Made by a program: the position numbers and the translations under genes
The notes under the pieces: model-generated
What the model was told of the DNA's origin: nothing
Databases searched by the model: none
What the model saw: the letters and a program-made list of their open reading frames with translations, nothing else
Origin: Eubacteriales bacterium
Lineage (GTDB): Bacteria; Bacillota; Clostridia; Oscillospirales; Butyricicoccaceae
Length of the DNA: 39,176 nucleotides
Assembly (NCBI GenBank): GCA_030540435.1
Contig: JAUNWG010000015.1
Location: 1-39,176 of the forward strand
Reading direction: 5' to 3'
Shown here: in pieces, positions 7,176 to 15,687 of the stretch
Position numbering within the stretch: position 1 is the stretch's first letter
Layout of the letters: every line of letters starts with the position of its first letter

Positions 7176-7991
7176 TTATGCCAGCATGCCGAAGTACAGC
7201 AGTACCAGGATACCGAGAACGATACGGTACCAGCCGAATACCTTGAAATCGTGCTTGCGGATGTAATTCATCAGGAAACGGATGACAACCAGTGAGACGA
7301 TAAATGCCGTGACTGTACCCACGATCATAACGCCGATCTGTGCGCCGGTGTAATGGAATCCGTATTTGAGTATTTTCAGGCCGCTGGCGCCAAGCATGAC
7401 CGGGATCGCGAGGAAGAAGGAAAATTCAGCGGCGACAGAGCGGTCGCAGCCGAGAAATACCGCGCCGAGAATCGTCGAACCGGAGCGCGAGGTGCCCGGA
7501 ATCAGGGAAAGCATCTGGAAAATACCGATGCAGAATGCCTTGCGGAAGGACAGCGTTTGAAGTGACGTAGTCGTCGGACGCTGGCGGGTGTTTTCCAGCA
7601 GAATGAATAGGATACCATAGACGATCAGCGCAATGGCAATGACGACCGGGGTATACATGAGGTCGTGGATCAGGTCATCGAACAGGATGCCGATGACGCC
7701 TGCCGGAATGCAGGCAACGATGACCTTTTCCCATAGCTGCCAGGTATGACGTTTTTCTTTTGCTGATTTTTTAGAGGAAAACGGGTTTAGCTTGTCAAAA
7801 TACAGCACAAGAACTGCGAGAATGGAGCCGAACTGAATGACAACAAAGAACATGTCGGTAAAGTCCTTGGGGAAGTTCAGCTGTAAAAATTCATCGACCA
7901 GCAGCATATGTCCGGTGGAAGATACAGGAAGCCACTCGGTAATACCTTGAACGATGCCAAGGATAAAGGATTTGAGAAGTTCAATAAACAT
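7176..7991 (-). CDS. uppP: Undecaprenyl-diphosphatase (bacitracin resistance protein)
   Basis: This integral membrane enzyme of 271 residues removes a phosphate from undecaprenyl diphosphate to recycle the lipid carrier for peptidoglycan. The family motifs are [14 protein letters not shown] (about 16-29, with the conserved Glu) and [13 protein letters not shown] (about 162-174). Several hydrophobic helices fill the rest, and the length is usual for UppP/BacA. I chose ATG 7991 (MFIELLKSF) because it follows GAAAGGAG; a longer frame to 8141 adds 50 residues with no homology and covers the promoter. It is divergent from recQ and convergent with crt. Confidence 0.95.
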   Translation of the reverse strand: MFIELLKSFILGIVQGITEWLPVSSTGHMLLVDEFLQLNFPKDFTDMFFVVIQFGSILAVLVLYFDKLNPFSSKKSAKEKRHTWQLWEKVIVACIPAGVIGILFDDLIHDLMYTPVVIAIALIVYGILFILLENTRQRPTTTSLQTLSFRKAFCIGIFQMLSLIPGTSRSGSTILGAVFLGCDRSVAAEFSFFLAIPVMLGASGLKILKYGFHYTGAQIGVMIVGTVTAFIVSLVVIRFLMNYIRKHDFKVFGWYRIVLGILVLLYFGMLA

Positions 7992-8077
7992 AGGTGTCTC
8001 CTTTCGCACAGGCGAGGAAATAAAACGGCGTACCGTACCGCGCATTGCGATTTGCTTCGTTCCAAAGAACAGGTTTA

Positions 8078-8106
8078 AGTATAACGCATTGGAAGGGAAA
8101 AGTAAA
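8078..8106 (-). promoter_or_regulatory. Promoter of uppP
   Basis: Minus strand TTTACT (8106-8101), 17 bases, TATACT (8083-8078). Confidence 0.7.
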
Positions 8107-8115
8107 GCGATGCGC

Positions 8116-8144
8116 TTGCATCGTGCTGTAAATTGTGCCATACT
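8116..8144 (+). promoter_or_regulatory. Promoter of recQ
   Basis: TTGCAT (8116-8121), 17 bases, CATACT (8139-8144). Confidence 0.6.
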
Positions 8145-8176
8145 GGTAGGCAGACGAAAAAACGGAGGGAAAACAG

Positions 8177-10003
8177 ATGGATCTAAAGCATCGGCTTCTG
8201 CAGGAGTCGTTTGGCTATACAGAATTTCGCCCGGGACAGCAGAAGCTCATTGATGCGATCCTTGCCGGACGGGATGTGCTGGGCGTTATGCCGACCGGCG
8301 CGGGAAAATCCATTTGCTATCAGCTTTCCGGTATGCTGCTGCCGGGGGTGACGCTGGTCGTCGCGCCGCTGATCTCCCTGATGCAGGATCAGGTAGCCGC
8401 ATTGCAGCGAAAGGGGATTTCCGCTTGCCTGCTCAACAGCGCACAGACCGCGCAGGAACGCCGCAGTGCGATGCAGATAGTGGCTATGGGGCGCGCGAAG
8501 CTGATCTATGTTGCGCCCGAACGGCTGCTCGCGCCGGATTTTGCCGCACTTGCGAAAAATCTTCCGATTTCCATGGTAGCGGTGGACGAAGCGCACTGTA
8601 TCTCCCAGTGGGGGCATGATTTCCGCCCGAGCTACCGTCAGATTCCGCAGTTCATCCGCAGCTTGCCCAAGCGCCCGATCATCTCCGCCTTCACTGCCAC
8701 GGCAACGGCTCAGGTGCGGCAGGATATCGTCACTGCGTTGGAGCTGCAGACACCGGAGCGGTTGGTCACCAGCTTTGACCGCCCCAATCTGCATTATGCC
8801 GTGCTGCGTGCCTATGACCGCGAAGCGCAGCTGGTGCGATTTATCCGGCAGCAGGACGGTGCGTGCGGCATTGTGTACTGCCTGACGCGGAAAAAGACAG
8901 AGGAAATGGCGCGGTACTTGTGCGACAATCATATTTCCGCTGTGGCATATCATGCAGGGATGGATGCAATGGCGCGCCGCACCGTGCAGCAGCGCTTTGT
9001 CAGCGGTGCAGTGCCGGTCATCGTTGCCACCAATGCGTTTGGCATGGGGATCAACAAGCCGGACGTGCGTTTTGTAGTACATTTTGGCATGCCGCGGGAT
9101 ATTGAGAGCTATTACCAGGAAGCCGGGCGCGCTGGACGTGACGGTGCACCGGCGCATTGCCTGCTGTTGTTTGACGAGAATGACATCAACCTGCATGAGT
9201 ATCTGATTGGTTTGGACCCGGAAAATCCGGCACTGACGGACGAAGAGGTCGAACAGCTGAAAAAGCGCAATCTGGCGCGGCTCAAGCAGATGCGCCGCTA
9301 TGTGTTTACCGACCAGTGCCTGCGTCAATATATATTGCAGTATTTCGGGCAAGATGCGCCGAGTTTTTGCGGCAGCTGCGGCAATTGTGAAGCGTCCAGC
9401 GTAGAGCAGGATGTGACGACAGCGGCACAGAAGGTGCTGTCATGTGTGTACCGGGTAAAGGAGCAGTGCGATGCGGATGTTATCTGCCGCATCCTGCTGG
9501 GCAGTGCGGACGAAGATATCCAGTGCTATGCTGCGGTGTCGACCTATGGCATCATGCAGGACAGCACGGCGGAGGATATCCGGGCGGTTGTTGACCACCT
9601 TGTCAGCTTCGGTTATTTGGTGAAGCAGGAAAATCCGCATCCGCGCCTGCGGCTGTGTGCAAGCGCAAAGAAGGTGCTCTTTCATGGACAAAAAGTTGTG
9701 CTGCGTGTGCGGGTATCCCAGGAAGAAGCGCGGGAAGTGCGGGAGAGCAGCCGCTCATCACGCCCGGAGCTGGCAAAGGAACTGAGGGAATACCGCAGAA
9801 GCGCTGCCAGACGGCGCGGTGTCCTGCCATATACCGTGATGCCGGATACGGTGCTGGAAAAGCTGGTACAGCAGCTTCCGCTGACAGAGGATGCGGTGCA
9901 GGCTATCCTGCGCACGGACAGCAGACAGGGGAAGCGCGATGCGCATAAAATTGTAAAAATCATCCAGAAATATTGTCTCAAACATTTTACAGAAAAGAAG
10001 TGA
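8177..10003 (+). CDS. recQ: ATP-dependent DNA helicase RecQ
   Basis: This 608-residue 3'-5' helicase acts in recombination and fork repair. Walker A is MPTGAGKS (38-45) and the DEAH box is [16 protein letters not shown] (from about 136). Motif [15 protein letters not shown], lies around 313-325. The RQC domain carries the zinc cysteines in [11 protein letters not shown]...FCGSCGNC (about 380-407). An HRDC-like domain is seen near the end ([24 protein letters not shown]). The domain order is complete and the length is normal for RecQ. ATG 8177 follows GGAGGG. It is divergent from uppP. Confidence 0.96.
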   Translation: MDLKHRLLQESFGYTEFRPGQQKLIDAILAGRDVLGVMPTGAGKSICYQLSGMLLPGVTLVVAPLISLMQDQVAALQRKGISACLLNSAQTAQERRSAMQIVAMGRAKLIYVAPERLLAPDFAALAKNLPISMVAVDEAHCISQWGHDFRPSYRQIPQFIRSLPKRPIISAFTATATAQVRQDIVTALELQTPERLVTSFDRPNLHYAVLRAYDREAQLVRFIRQQDGACGIVYCLTRKKTEEMARYLCDNHISAVAYHAGMDAMARRTVQQRFVSGAVPVIVATNAFGMGINKPDVRFVVHFGMPRDIESYYQEAGRAGRDGAPAHCLLLFDENDINLHEYLIGLDPENPALTDEEVEQLKKRNLARLKQMRRYVFTDQCLRQYILQYFGQDAPSFCGSCGNCEASSVEQDVTTAAQKVLSCVYRVKEQCDADVICRILLGSADEDIQCYAAVSTYGIMQDSTAEDIRAVVDHLVSFGYLVKQENPHPRLRLCASAKKVLFHGQKVVLRVRVSQEEAREVRESSRSSRPELAKELREYRRSAARRRGVLPYTVMPDTVLEKLVQQLPLTEDAVQAILRTDSRQGKRDAHKIVKIIQKYCLKHFTEKK

Positions 10004-10019
10004 AATTCCGCTGATATTG

Positions 10020-10028
10020 TGCTATACT
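10020..10028 (+). promoter_or_regulatory. Extended -10 promoter of the small membrane protein gene
   Basis: TGCTATACT is an extended -10 with no good -35. The same 13 bases, TGTGCTATACTAT, recur at the promoter near 10998. Confidence 0.5.
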
Positions 10029-10063
10029 ATAAGCATCCTATGAGTATATTGGAGTGAGCAGAT

Positions 10064-10186
10064 ATGAATAAAGGATTGAATATTGCGGAACTGGTGCTTG
10101 GCGCTGTAACGATCGCACTCGGTGCCGCAGTTATGGTGATCAGCATTATCGGGCTGAACCAATCGGATGATTCTATCAAATTTTAA
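10064..10186 (+). CDS. Small single-span membrane protein, 40 residues
   Basis: The sequence starts MNKGLNIAELVLGAV and continues with a hydrophobic stretch (about 8-31, LVLGAVTIALGAAVMVISIIG) before a short polar tail ending in DDSIKF. This gives one predicted membrane helix. GGAGTG precedes ATG 10064 at proper spacing, an extended -10 promoter lies 36 bases upstream, and a rho-independent terminator follows at 10209, so it is framed as an independent gene. No family is recognised. Possibilities include a small membrane regulator or a type I toxin-like peptide, though the tail lacks the positive charges common in such toxins. It is too short for usual gene callers. Confidence 0.7.
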   Translation: MNKGLNIAELVLGAVTIALGAAVMVISIIGLNQSDDSIKF

Positions 10187-10208
10187 ATCAAATAGGGACA
10201 CTGCATCG

Positions 10209-10241
10209 GAGCGGAAAGGGTCATCCTTCCGCTCTGTTTTT
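10209..10241 (+). terminator. Terminator after the small membrane protein gene
   Basis: GAGCGGAA-GG pairs with CC-TTCCGCTC with one bulge, followed by TGTTTTTAT. Confidence 0.85.
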
Positions 10242-10261
10242 ATATTTGGGAGGACAAGCGT

Positions 10262-10978
10262 ATGAAACAGCCGGTAATTGTCGGCGTGACACCGTTATAT
10301 GATATCCAGCGCGACAGCCTGTGGATGGTGCCGGGCTATATGGATGGCATCGTGGATGCAGGCGGACTGCCGATCATGCTGCCGCTGACAGCAGATCAGC
10401 AGCAGCTGGAACAGCTGATAGATCGGATTGACGGCGTGCTGTTTACAGGCGGGCAGGATGTTGACCCGGCAGTCTATCACGCGGAAATGCTGCCGTCGTG
10501 CGGCGAGATCTGTCCGGCGCGTGATGCGATGGAACGTGTGTTGCTGCGCCTGTGCCGCGAACGGCACAAGCCGGTGTATGGCATCTGCCGCGGTATTCAG
10601 TTTTTCAATGCGGCGCTGGGCGGTACACTTTATCAGCATTTGCCGGTGGAACTGCCGAGCGAGGTGGAGCACCACATGCAGGCGCCATATGACTGCGCTG
10701 TACATACCGTTTCCATCAAGAAAAACAGCCTGCTGCACCGCATTCTCGGTAAGGAAAGCGCAGCGGTCAACAGCTATCACCATCAGGGCGTCAAGACGCT
10801 TGCACCGAGCTTGATTGCAAGCGCGTTTGCACCGGATGGGCTGATAGAGGCGGTAGAGGATGTCTCTCAGCCGTTTTTCCTTGCGACACAGTGGCATCCG
10901 GAGTTTTTCTTTGAAAAGGATGCGGACAGCCGGAGGATATTCCGTGCATTTGTACAGGCGTGTGCGGAAAAGGCGTGA
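10262..10978 (+). CDS. Class I glutamine amidotransferase-like hydrolase (peptidase C26, PuuD-type)
   Basis: This 238-residue protein resembles gamma-glutamyl-gamma-aminobutyrate hydrolases, which cleave gamma-glutamyl amides. The nucleophile is Cys109 in VYGICRGIQ, and the partners are His212 and Glu214 in TQWHPEF. LFTGGQDVDPAVYH (about 60-73) and the NSYHHQGVK segment (about 170-177) are typical of the C26 family. ATG 10262 follows GGGAGG. It sits directly after a terminator with no obvious promoter of its own, so read-through or a weak promoter is needed. No putrescine or GABA genes are nearby, so the substrate is uncertain; a general gamma-glutamyl peptide role is also possible. Confidence 0.9.
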   Translation: MKQPVIVGVTPLYDIQRDSLWMVPGYMDGIVDAGGLPIMLPLTADQQQLEQLIDRIDGVLFTGGQDVDPAVYHAEMLPSCGEICPARDAMERVLLRLCRERHKPVYGICRGIQFFNAALGGTLYQHLPVELPSEVEHHMQAPYDCAVHTVSIKKNSLLHRILGKESAAVNSYHHQGVKTLAPSLIASAFAPDGLIEAVEDVSQPFFLATQWHPEFFFEKDADSRRIFRAFVQACAEKA

Positions 10979-10994
10979 GATTTTCCCCGGGCTG

Positions 10995-11003
10995 TGCTAT
11001 ACT
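10995..11003 (+). promoter_or_regulatory. Extended -10 promoter of the EFR1-like gene
   Basis: TGCTATACT preceded by GCTG, with no good -35. It starts inside a GC-rich stretch right after the previous stop codon. Confidence 0.5.
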
Positions 11004-11040
11004 ATCTGTAACAGACATCAGGTGATGGAGGACAGAGGTT

Positions 11041-11853
11041 ATGAAGATACAGCGCATCCGTATGGTTTATTTCAGCGCAACTGATACGACAAAGACAGTT
11101 GTGCGGCGCATTGGCGATCAGTTTGCACAGACATGGGGCATTCCGGTACAGGAGAACGACTTTACGCTTCCGGCGGCACGGGAAGCAGACATCGTATGCA
11201 GTGCGGACGAGCTGGCAGTTGTCGGTGTGCCGGTTTATGCGGGGCGCGTGCCGAATAAGCTGCTGCCATATGTGCGTGACCACATCAAAGGCAATGGGAC
11301 GCCGGCTGTTGCTGTCGTGTTGTTCGGCAATCGGGATTACGATGATGCGTTGATCGAGCTGCGCGATGTACTGGGTGCAAACGGCTTTTGCGCGATTGCC
11401 GGAGCGGCATTTGTCGGGGAGCATTCGTTTTCCGATACGCTGGCAGCAGGGCGGCCGGACGCTGCGGATTTACAGTTGGCAGACAGCTTTGCGCAGGACA
11501 TTGCCGGAAAACTGGATGAAATGGAGCAGCTTCCCGCGCAGCCGGTGGCAGTCAAAGGAAATACGCCGCCCAGACCGTACTATACCCCGCGCAATGCGAG
11601 GGAATATTTAAAGGTAAAGCCGGTTTTGCGTGATACATGCACGGGCTGCGGGCTGTGTGCATCGCTGTGCCCCACCGGGGCGATCGACCCGCAGGATGTA
11701 CGGCAGTACCGTGGTGCATGTATCAAGTGCGGCGCATGTATTAAAAAATGTCCGCAGAAGGCGCGCTATTTTGACAATGAGATATACCTGTCTCACAAAC
11801 GCGAGCTGGAGGAGAAATTCACACGGCGTGCGCCGGTAGAGCTATTTCTGTAA
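11041..11853 (+). CDS. EFR1-like flavodoxin/ferredoxin fusion protein
   Basis: This 270-residue protein has an N-terminal flavodoxin-like fold (about 1-160), with the FMN-binding start VYFSATDTTKTVV, then VGVPVYAGRVPNKLLPYV and VVLFGNRDYDDALIEL. The C-terminal dicluster ferredoxin carries two [4Fe-4S] motifs, Cys200/203/206/210 (CTGCGLCASLCP) and Cys227/230/233/237 (CIKCGACIKKCP). This is the architecture of EFR1-family proteins in anaerobes, probable soluble electron carriers. The partner enzyme is unknown; no reductase is adjacent. Its start lacks a strong ribosome site (GGAGGACAGAGGTT ahead of ATG 11041 is acceptable). It has its own promoter and terminator. Confidence 0.92.
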   Translation: MKIQRIRMVYFSATDTTKTVVRRIGDQFAQTWGIPVQENDFTLPAAREADIVCSADELAVVGVPVYAGRVPNKLLPYVRDHIKGNGTPAVAVVLFGNRDYDDALIELRDVLGANGFCAIAGAAFVGEHSFSDTLAAGRPDAADLQLADSFAQDIAGKLDEMEQLPAQPVAVKGNTPPRPYYTPRNAREYLKVKPVLRDTCTGCGLCASLCPTGAIDPQDVRQYRGACIKCGACIKKCPQKARYFDNEIYLSHKRELEEKFTRRAPVELFL

Positions 11854-11861
11854 TATGAACA

Positions 11862-11896
11862 TTCCCGATATCTGTTGCGGATACCGGGAATTTTTT
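11862..11896 (+). terminator. Terminator after the EFR1-like gene
   Basis: TTCCCG-TATC pairs with GATA-CGGGAA (one mismatch), followed by TTTTTT. Confidence 0.85.
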
Positions 11897-11910
11897 GTAT
11901 TCTGCAAGAC

Positions 11911-11954
11911 TTTACATACATTTTACGTTAGCAAAGCCGCGAATCTGGTATAAT
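11911..11954 (+). promoter_or_regulatory. Promoter of the two-component operon with a PhoP-box-like repeat
   Basis: TATAAT (11949-11954) is preceded by TGG, an extended -10. Upstream, TTTACA (11911-11916) and TTTACG (11922-11927) are spaced by five bases, the 11-base period of TTAACA-type PhoP boxes in Firmicutes. Only two half-sites are seen; autoregulation is inference. Confidence 0.5.
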
Positions 11955-11987
11955 AGAAAAATAGATAATAGGAGAGGAGTGAATGGT

Positions 11988-12692
11988 ATGGAAGATATGA
12001 CGATTTTTGTCGTGGAGGACGATGAGAGCATCCGTACCATGGTAGTATATGCGCTGAATGGCAGCGGCTATACAGCACAGGGCTTCCCGGACGGGAGGTC
12101 ATTTTTCACCGCGCTGGACAGCGGTATGCCGGACTTGGTATTATTGGATATTATGCTTCCAGGGGAGGATGGCCTGTCTATCCTGCGCCGCCTGCGGTCA
12201 ACCTCGCGCACGGCACAGCTGCCGGTTATTATGCTGACAGCTAAGACAGCGGAAATAGACAAGGTACGCGGTTTGGACCTCGGCGCAGATGATTATGTAT
12301 CCAAGCCATTCGGCATTCTGGAGCTGCTTTCCCGTATCCGCGCTGTGGCACGCCGCACGGTTGAGTCGGGGCGTATGGCTGCGCAGCCGGAGAATGACGT
12401 CTGTGAATACCGCAATATCCGCATTGATGAGGCGAGCCATATTGTCACAGTGGATGGCAATGAGGTCGCCCTGACGCGCAAGGAATTTAAGCTGCTGTGC
12501 GATCTGATGCACAATCAGGGGCGTGTACTCACCCGTGACCAAATCATGGAGCAGGTCTGGGGCTTTGATTACGGCGGAGCCACCAGAACAGTGGATATCC
12601 ACATCAATACCCTGCGCAAGAAGCTGGGGGATGACGGCAGTCTGATCCAGACCGTGCGCGGTGTGGGCTATAAGATCGACAGGGAAGCATAA
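11988..12692 (+). CDS. OmpR/PhoB-family response regulator (PhoP-like)
   Basis: This 234-residue regulator has a receiver domain (FVVEDDESIRTMV, phospho-acceptor Asp54 in LVLLDIMLPGEDG, Lys in DDYVSKPFG) and a C-terminal winged-helix DNA-binding domain (LTRKEFKLLCDLMHNQGRVLTRDQIMEQVWG). I chose ATG 11988 (MEDMTIF) because GGAGAGGAG lies nine bases upstream. A longer frame from 11895 would add 31 unrelated residues and cover the promoter. The stop codon is two bases from the kinase start, so the pair is one operon. The PAS-containing kinase and the PhoP-box-like repeat make a phosphate-sensing PhoP plausible but not proven. Confidence 0.93.
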   Translation: MEDMTIFVVEDDESIRTMVVYALNGSGYTAQGFPDGRSFFTALDSGMPDLVLLDIMLPGEDGLSILRRLRSTSRTAQLPVIMLTAKTAEIDKVRGLDLGADDYVSKPFGILELLSRIRAVARRTVESGRMAAQPENDVCEYRNIRIDEASHIVTVDGNEVALTRKEFKLLCDLMHNQGRVLTRDQIMEQVWGFDYGGATRTVDIHINTLRKKLGDDGSLIQTVRGVGYKIDREA

Positions 12693-12694
12693 GC

Positions 12695-14389
12695 ATGAAA
12701 ACACGAATTTACTGGACGCTGTTTCTGCTCAGTGCAGTTGGCGTATTGAGTGCATGTTTTTTGACGCTGACGGTAATGGTACAGCTGTCGACGCGGCAGG
12801 CAGAGCGGACAATATGTGATCTGACGGACACCGTCAGCAAGGTTTATGGCGCTATGACGCTGGATGCTTATACGGAGCAGCTTGCCTCTTTGCCGGAGGA
12901 TACGCGTGCAACGCTTATTACACAGGACGGCACGGTATTGTACGATTCCAACGCCTCCGCAGCGGAGATGGAAAACCATCTGGATCGTCCGGAGATTCAG
13001 TCCGCATTGGAAAACGGTACGGGCGAGGATACGCGCCGTTCGTCAACGATTCATGCATCGACCTATTATTATGCTATCCGGCTGCCGGATCATTGTGTCC
13101 TGCGCCTGTCGCGGCGGTATTCCAGCATCCGCAGCATCATCCTCAGCGCAATTCCGGGAATTTTGGTTGTGGTTATCATATTATTTGGTCTGGCGCTCAT
13201 CCTGTCCCGCAGACTGACGCGCTGGATGATTCGTCCGGTGGAACGGGCAGCGGAGGCGATCGAGCATGAGGGCGCGGAAGGCGAAACATATGCCGAGCTG
13301 ACGCCGTTTGTGTCGCATATCCGCGCACAGGATCAGCAGATCAGCAGCCAGCAGGAGGTGCTGCAGCGCGAGCGCGATATCCTCGGTACTGTTACAAATA
13401 ATATGCGGGAGGGCTTGCTGCTGGTATCCAGTGACAATAATATCATATCTATCAATCCAAGTGCGACCCATATGCTGGCGGGACGCCGTGCAGAACCGAC
13501 TGAATATATCGGGCGCAATTATCTGCTGGTCAACCGCACACAACAGATGCGCGCATGTGTATGTGCGGCGCTGGAGGGTGAGAGCCGGGACGATGAGTTC
13601 TCCATGCATGGAAGCGTGTATCATGTATATGCCAGCCCGATGATGCGCATGGGCGAGGTGCATGGTGTGGTCGTCATCGTTCTGGATGAGACGCAGCAGC
13701 GGATGGCGGAGCACAGCAGGCAGGAATTTTCCGCCAATGTGTCGCATGAGCTGAAAACGCCGCTGACTTCAATTTCCGGCTATGCCGAGATGATGGAAAA
13801 CGGTATGGTCGCAAGCATGGAGGATATCCGCACGTTTTCCGGCAGCATTCACAAGGAAGCGCTGCGGCTGATCGCCCTGATCGAGGATATCATCCGACTG
13901 TCGCGTATTGAGGAGCAGCCCAAGCAGGTGAGTGAGATGGAGCCGGTGGATTTGTGCGACCTATGTGCGGCTGTGCTGGAGTCGCTGCAGCCGGTTGCGG
14001 AAAAGGCACAGGTTACGCTGCATTTCGACGGCAGTGCGCCGCCTGTCACCGGTGAAGACGCTATGCTCAGTGAGATGGTGTATAACCTGTGCGAGAATGC
14101 CATCAAATATAACCGTCCGGGGGGCAGCGTATGGGTCTCGCTGCGCGAGCGGGAAGATGAGCTGGAGTTTACCGTAAAGGATAATGGCATCGGCATCCCG
14201 GAAGAGGCGCGGATGCGGGTTTTTGAACGGTTTTACCGCGTGGACAAAAGCCGTTCCAAACAGATCGGCGGTACGGGGCTGGGGCTGTCTATCGTCAAGC
14301 ATGTAGTAGAATACCATGAGGGGCGTATTGAGCTGGACAGCACGCTGGGTCTTGGCACGGAAATCCGTGTCTATCTGCCGAAGCAGTAA
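12695..14389 (+). CDS. PhoR-like sensor histidine kinase
   Basis: This 564-residue membrane kinase has TM1 at about 8-30, an extracytoplasmic sensing region (about 31-145, TLITQDGTVLYDSNASA) and TM2 at about 147-171. A HAMP-like linker (RRLTRWMIRPVERAAEAIE) and a PAS domain (about 228-335, NNMREGLLLVSSDNNIISINPSA) follow. The dimerisation region has phospho-acceptor His351 (FSANVSHELKTPL). The ATPase domain carries an N box (NLCENAIKYN) and G boxes (DNGIGIP, GGTGLGLSIVKH). All catalytic motifs are intact. The domain order matches Firmicutes PhoR. No phosphate transport genes are in the window, so the signal is inferred from architecture only. Confidence 0.93.
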   Translation: MKTRIYWTLFLLSAVGVLSACFLTLTVMVQLSTRQAERTICDLTDTVSKVYGAMTLDAYTEQLASLPEDTRATLITQDGTVLYDSNASAAEMENHLDRPEIQSALENGTGEDTRRSSTIHASTYYYAIRLPDHCVLRLSRRYSSIRSIILSAIPGILVVVIILFGLALILSRRLTRWMIRPVERAAEAIEHEGAEGETYAELTPFVSHIRAQDQQISSQQEVLQRERDILGTVTNNMREGLLLVSSDNNIISINPSATHMLAGRRAEPTEYIGRNYLLVNRTQQMRACVCAALEGESRDDEFSMHGSVYHVYASPMMRMGEVHGVVVIVLDETQQRMAEHSRQEFSANVSHELKTPLTSISGYAEMMENGMVASMEDIRTFSGSIHKEALRLIALIEDIIRLSRIEEQPKQVSEMEPVDLCDLCAAVLESLQPVAEKAQVTLHFDGSAPPVTGEDAMLSEMVYNLCENAIKYNRPGGSVWVSLREREDELEFTVKDNGIGIPEEARMRVFERFYRVDKSRSKQIGGTGLGLSIVKHVVEYHEGRIELDSTLGLGTEIRVYLPKQ

Positions 14390-14440
14390 AAATAAAAACG
14401 AGGTCAGAGCCGAAGCTGGTTCTGACCTCACTTTTTATGC
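14390..14440. terminator. Bidirectional terminator after the kinase gene
   Basis: GAGGTCAGAGCC (14400-14411) pairs with 14418-14429 around six bases, with A-rich and T-rich flanks. It serves the convergent genes on both sides. Confidence 0.88.
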
Positions 14441-14443
14441 CTC

Positions 14444-15553
14444 TTATACTTCCTCCGGCGGGATCGTCCGCGCCATCGAACGGTTTTTATAGGTAGCGTC
14501 GTGCGTTACGTCGCGCAGGATATGCAGATAGTCCGGCAGCGAAAGCTGCTGCTCCGGCTCACTGATCTGCACCTCCAGAATCGCCTGCTTTTTCCAGAAT
14601 GGATAGACGTCAATTTCGAAATAGAGATTATTGTCTGTGAGGCAGTAGCGGTTTTTCCGAATCTGCCGCAGGGTCGTGTCGGCGTCCATAAGCAGACTCA
14701 GGTATTCATCCTTGGTGATGCGCTGCTCGGTTTCAATGCGCTTTCCGCTGCCGACCAGTGTTTTGACAGTTTTGATGTAGATATAATTGCCGTTCCGTCC
14801 GCGCTGTCGCACGCGCAGCTCGACATTTTTATCGCCGCTCAGCAAGTAGGTCTGAATGATCTCCACCTTTTTGCAGTTCGGCAGCTGCTCCAGTCTTTCC
14901 AGATTCGGCATGGAAATGAGAAATTTCCGTTCGGTCTCAAACGGGGCAGGCTCACCGAGGAACTGCGTGATCTCGTTGACAAGGCGCTTCATTTTCGTAT
15001 TAAAGTCGGTGGAGTTGTCAATGACGCGCAAGTGCGGGTGCCCTGTCCAGCAGGAGAGTACCTTCTGATCCATTTCGATCGCTTGCTCCGGCGTTTCCGT
15101 CCGCGCCTGATTGTTAGAAAGGGTGTAAAATTTTGGTGCGCCCTGCGCAGCTGTAACGAGGTGGAATACGGCATCATAGGTATCGCGAAAGGAGACTTCA
15201 CTGCCACCCAGCTCGTGGCACAGGCGGTCAAATTCCTCGTCGGTCATATATGCCTTGTTGTCCGCAATGCCGCGGTCAGCGACGATCAAAATCTTTTCGT
15301 CGTCCATGTTGCGCGCAGCCATTTCAAAGACGCGTTCCTTTTGGATCTGGAGCGAGACAAGCGCCTTTTGAAATTCATAATTGGAGCTGACAGTCCACGG
15401 CGCAACACCGCCGAGAATCAGCTCGGACGCGGTTTCCGGAATGAACAATACCTTATAGCCCTGCTTGGACAGATTGCTCTCGATCCATGTCATAGCAGTG
15501 GATTTGCCGCCGCACGGGCCGCCGGTCACAACGATTTTGGTAATAGATTTCAT
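14444..15553 (-). CDS. P-loop NTPase (AAA_28-like) fused to a CYTH/triphosphate tunnel domain
   Basis: This 369-residue protein has two domains. The N-terminal part (about 1-200) is a P-loop nucleotide-binding or kinase-like domain with Walker A GGPCGGKST (11-19) and an acidic strand in ILIVADRGIADNKAY. The C-terminal part (about 205-369) starts FETERKFLI, whose Glu206-x-Glu208-x-Lys210 is the ExExK signature of CYTH enzymes, which handle triphosphates. It continues with ELRVRQRG, IYIKTVKT, IETEQRI and YFEIDVYPFW, charged strands expected in the tunnel. Both active sites look intact. ATG 15553 follows GGGAGGG; a longer frame to 15688 covers the promoter. The substrate is unknown. A similar kinase-CYTH pairing occurs in plant TTM proteins. 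Confidence 0.88.
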   Translation of the reverse strand: MKSITKIVVTGGPCGGKSTAMTWIESNLSKQGYKVLFIPETASELILGGVAPWTVSSNYEFQKALVSLQIQKERVFEMAARNMDDEKILIVADRGIADNKAYMTDEEFDRLCHELGGSEVSFRDTYDAVFHLVTAAQGAPKFYTLSNNQARTETPEQAIEMDQKVLSCWTGHPHLRVIDNSTDFNTKMKRLVNEITQFLGEPAPFETERKFLISMPNLERLEQLPNCKKVEIIQTYLLSGDKNVELRVRQRGRNGNYIYIKTVKTLVGSGKRIETEQRITKDEYLSLLMDADTTLRQIRKNRYCLTDNNLYFEIDVYPFWKKQAILEVQISEPEQQLSLPDYLHILRDVTHDATYKNRSMARTIPPEEV

Positions 15554-15596
15554 AAGGGGAATCCCTCCCGTATACAGTGCCGTATTTGCTGCTTTC

Positions 15597-15625
15597 AGTA
15601 TAATATTTCTAAAACCGGAAGTCAA
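15597..15625 (-). promoter_or_regulatory. Promoter of the P-loop/CYTH gene
   Basis: Minus strand TTGACT (15625-15620), 17 bases, TATACT (15602-15597). Near-consensus. Confidence 0.8.
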
Positions 15626-15631
15626 CGAAGG

Positions 15632-15673
15632 GAAGGGAAAATGCCGCCCTCTCGCAGTGAGAAGAGCGGCATT
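15632..15673 (-). terminator. Terminator after ldh
   Basis: On the minus strand AATGCCGC pairs with GCGGCATT around an inner CTC/GAG stem. The T tail is short (TTTTCCC), so termination may be partial. Confidence 0.65.
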
Positions 15674-15687
15674 GGAAGCCTTGGGCA

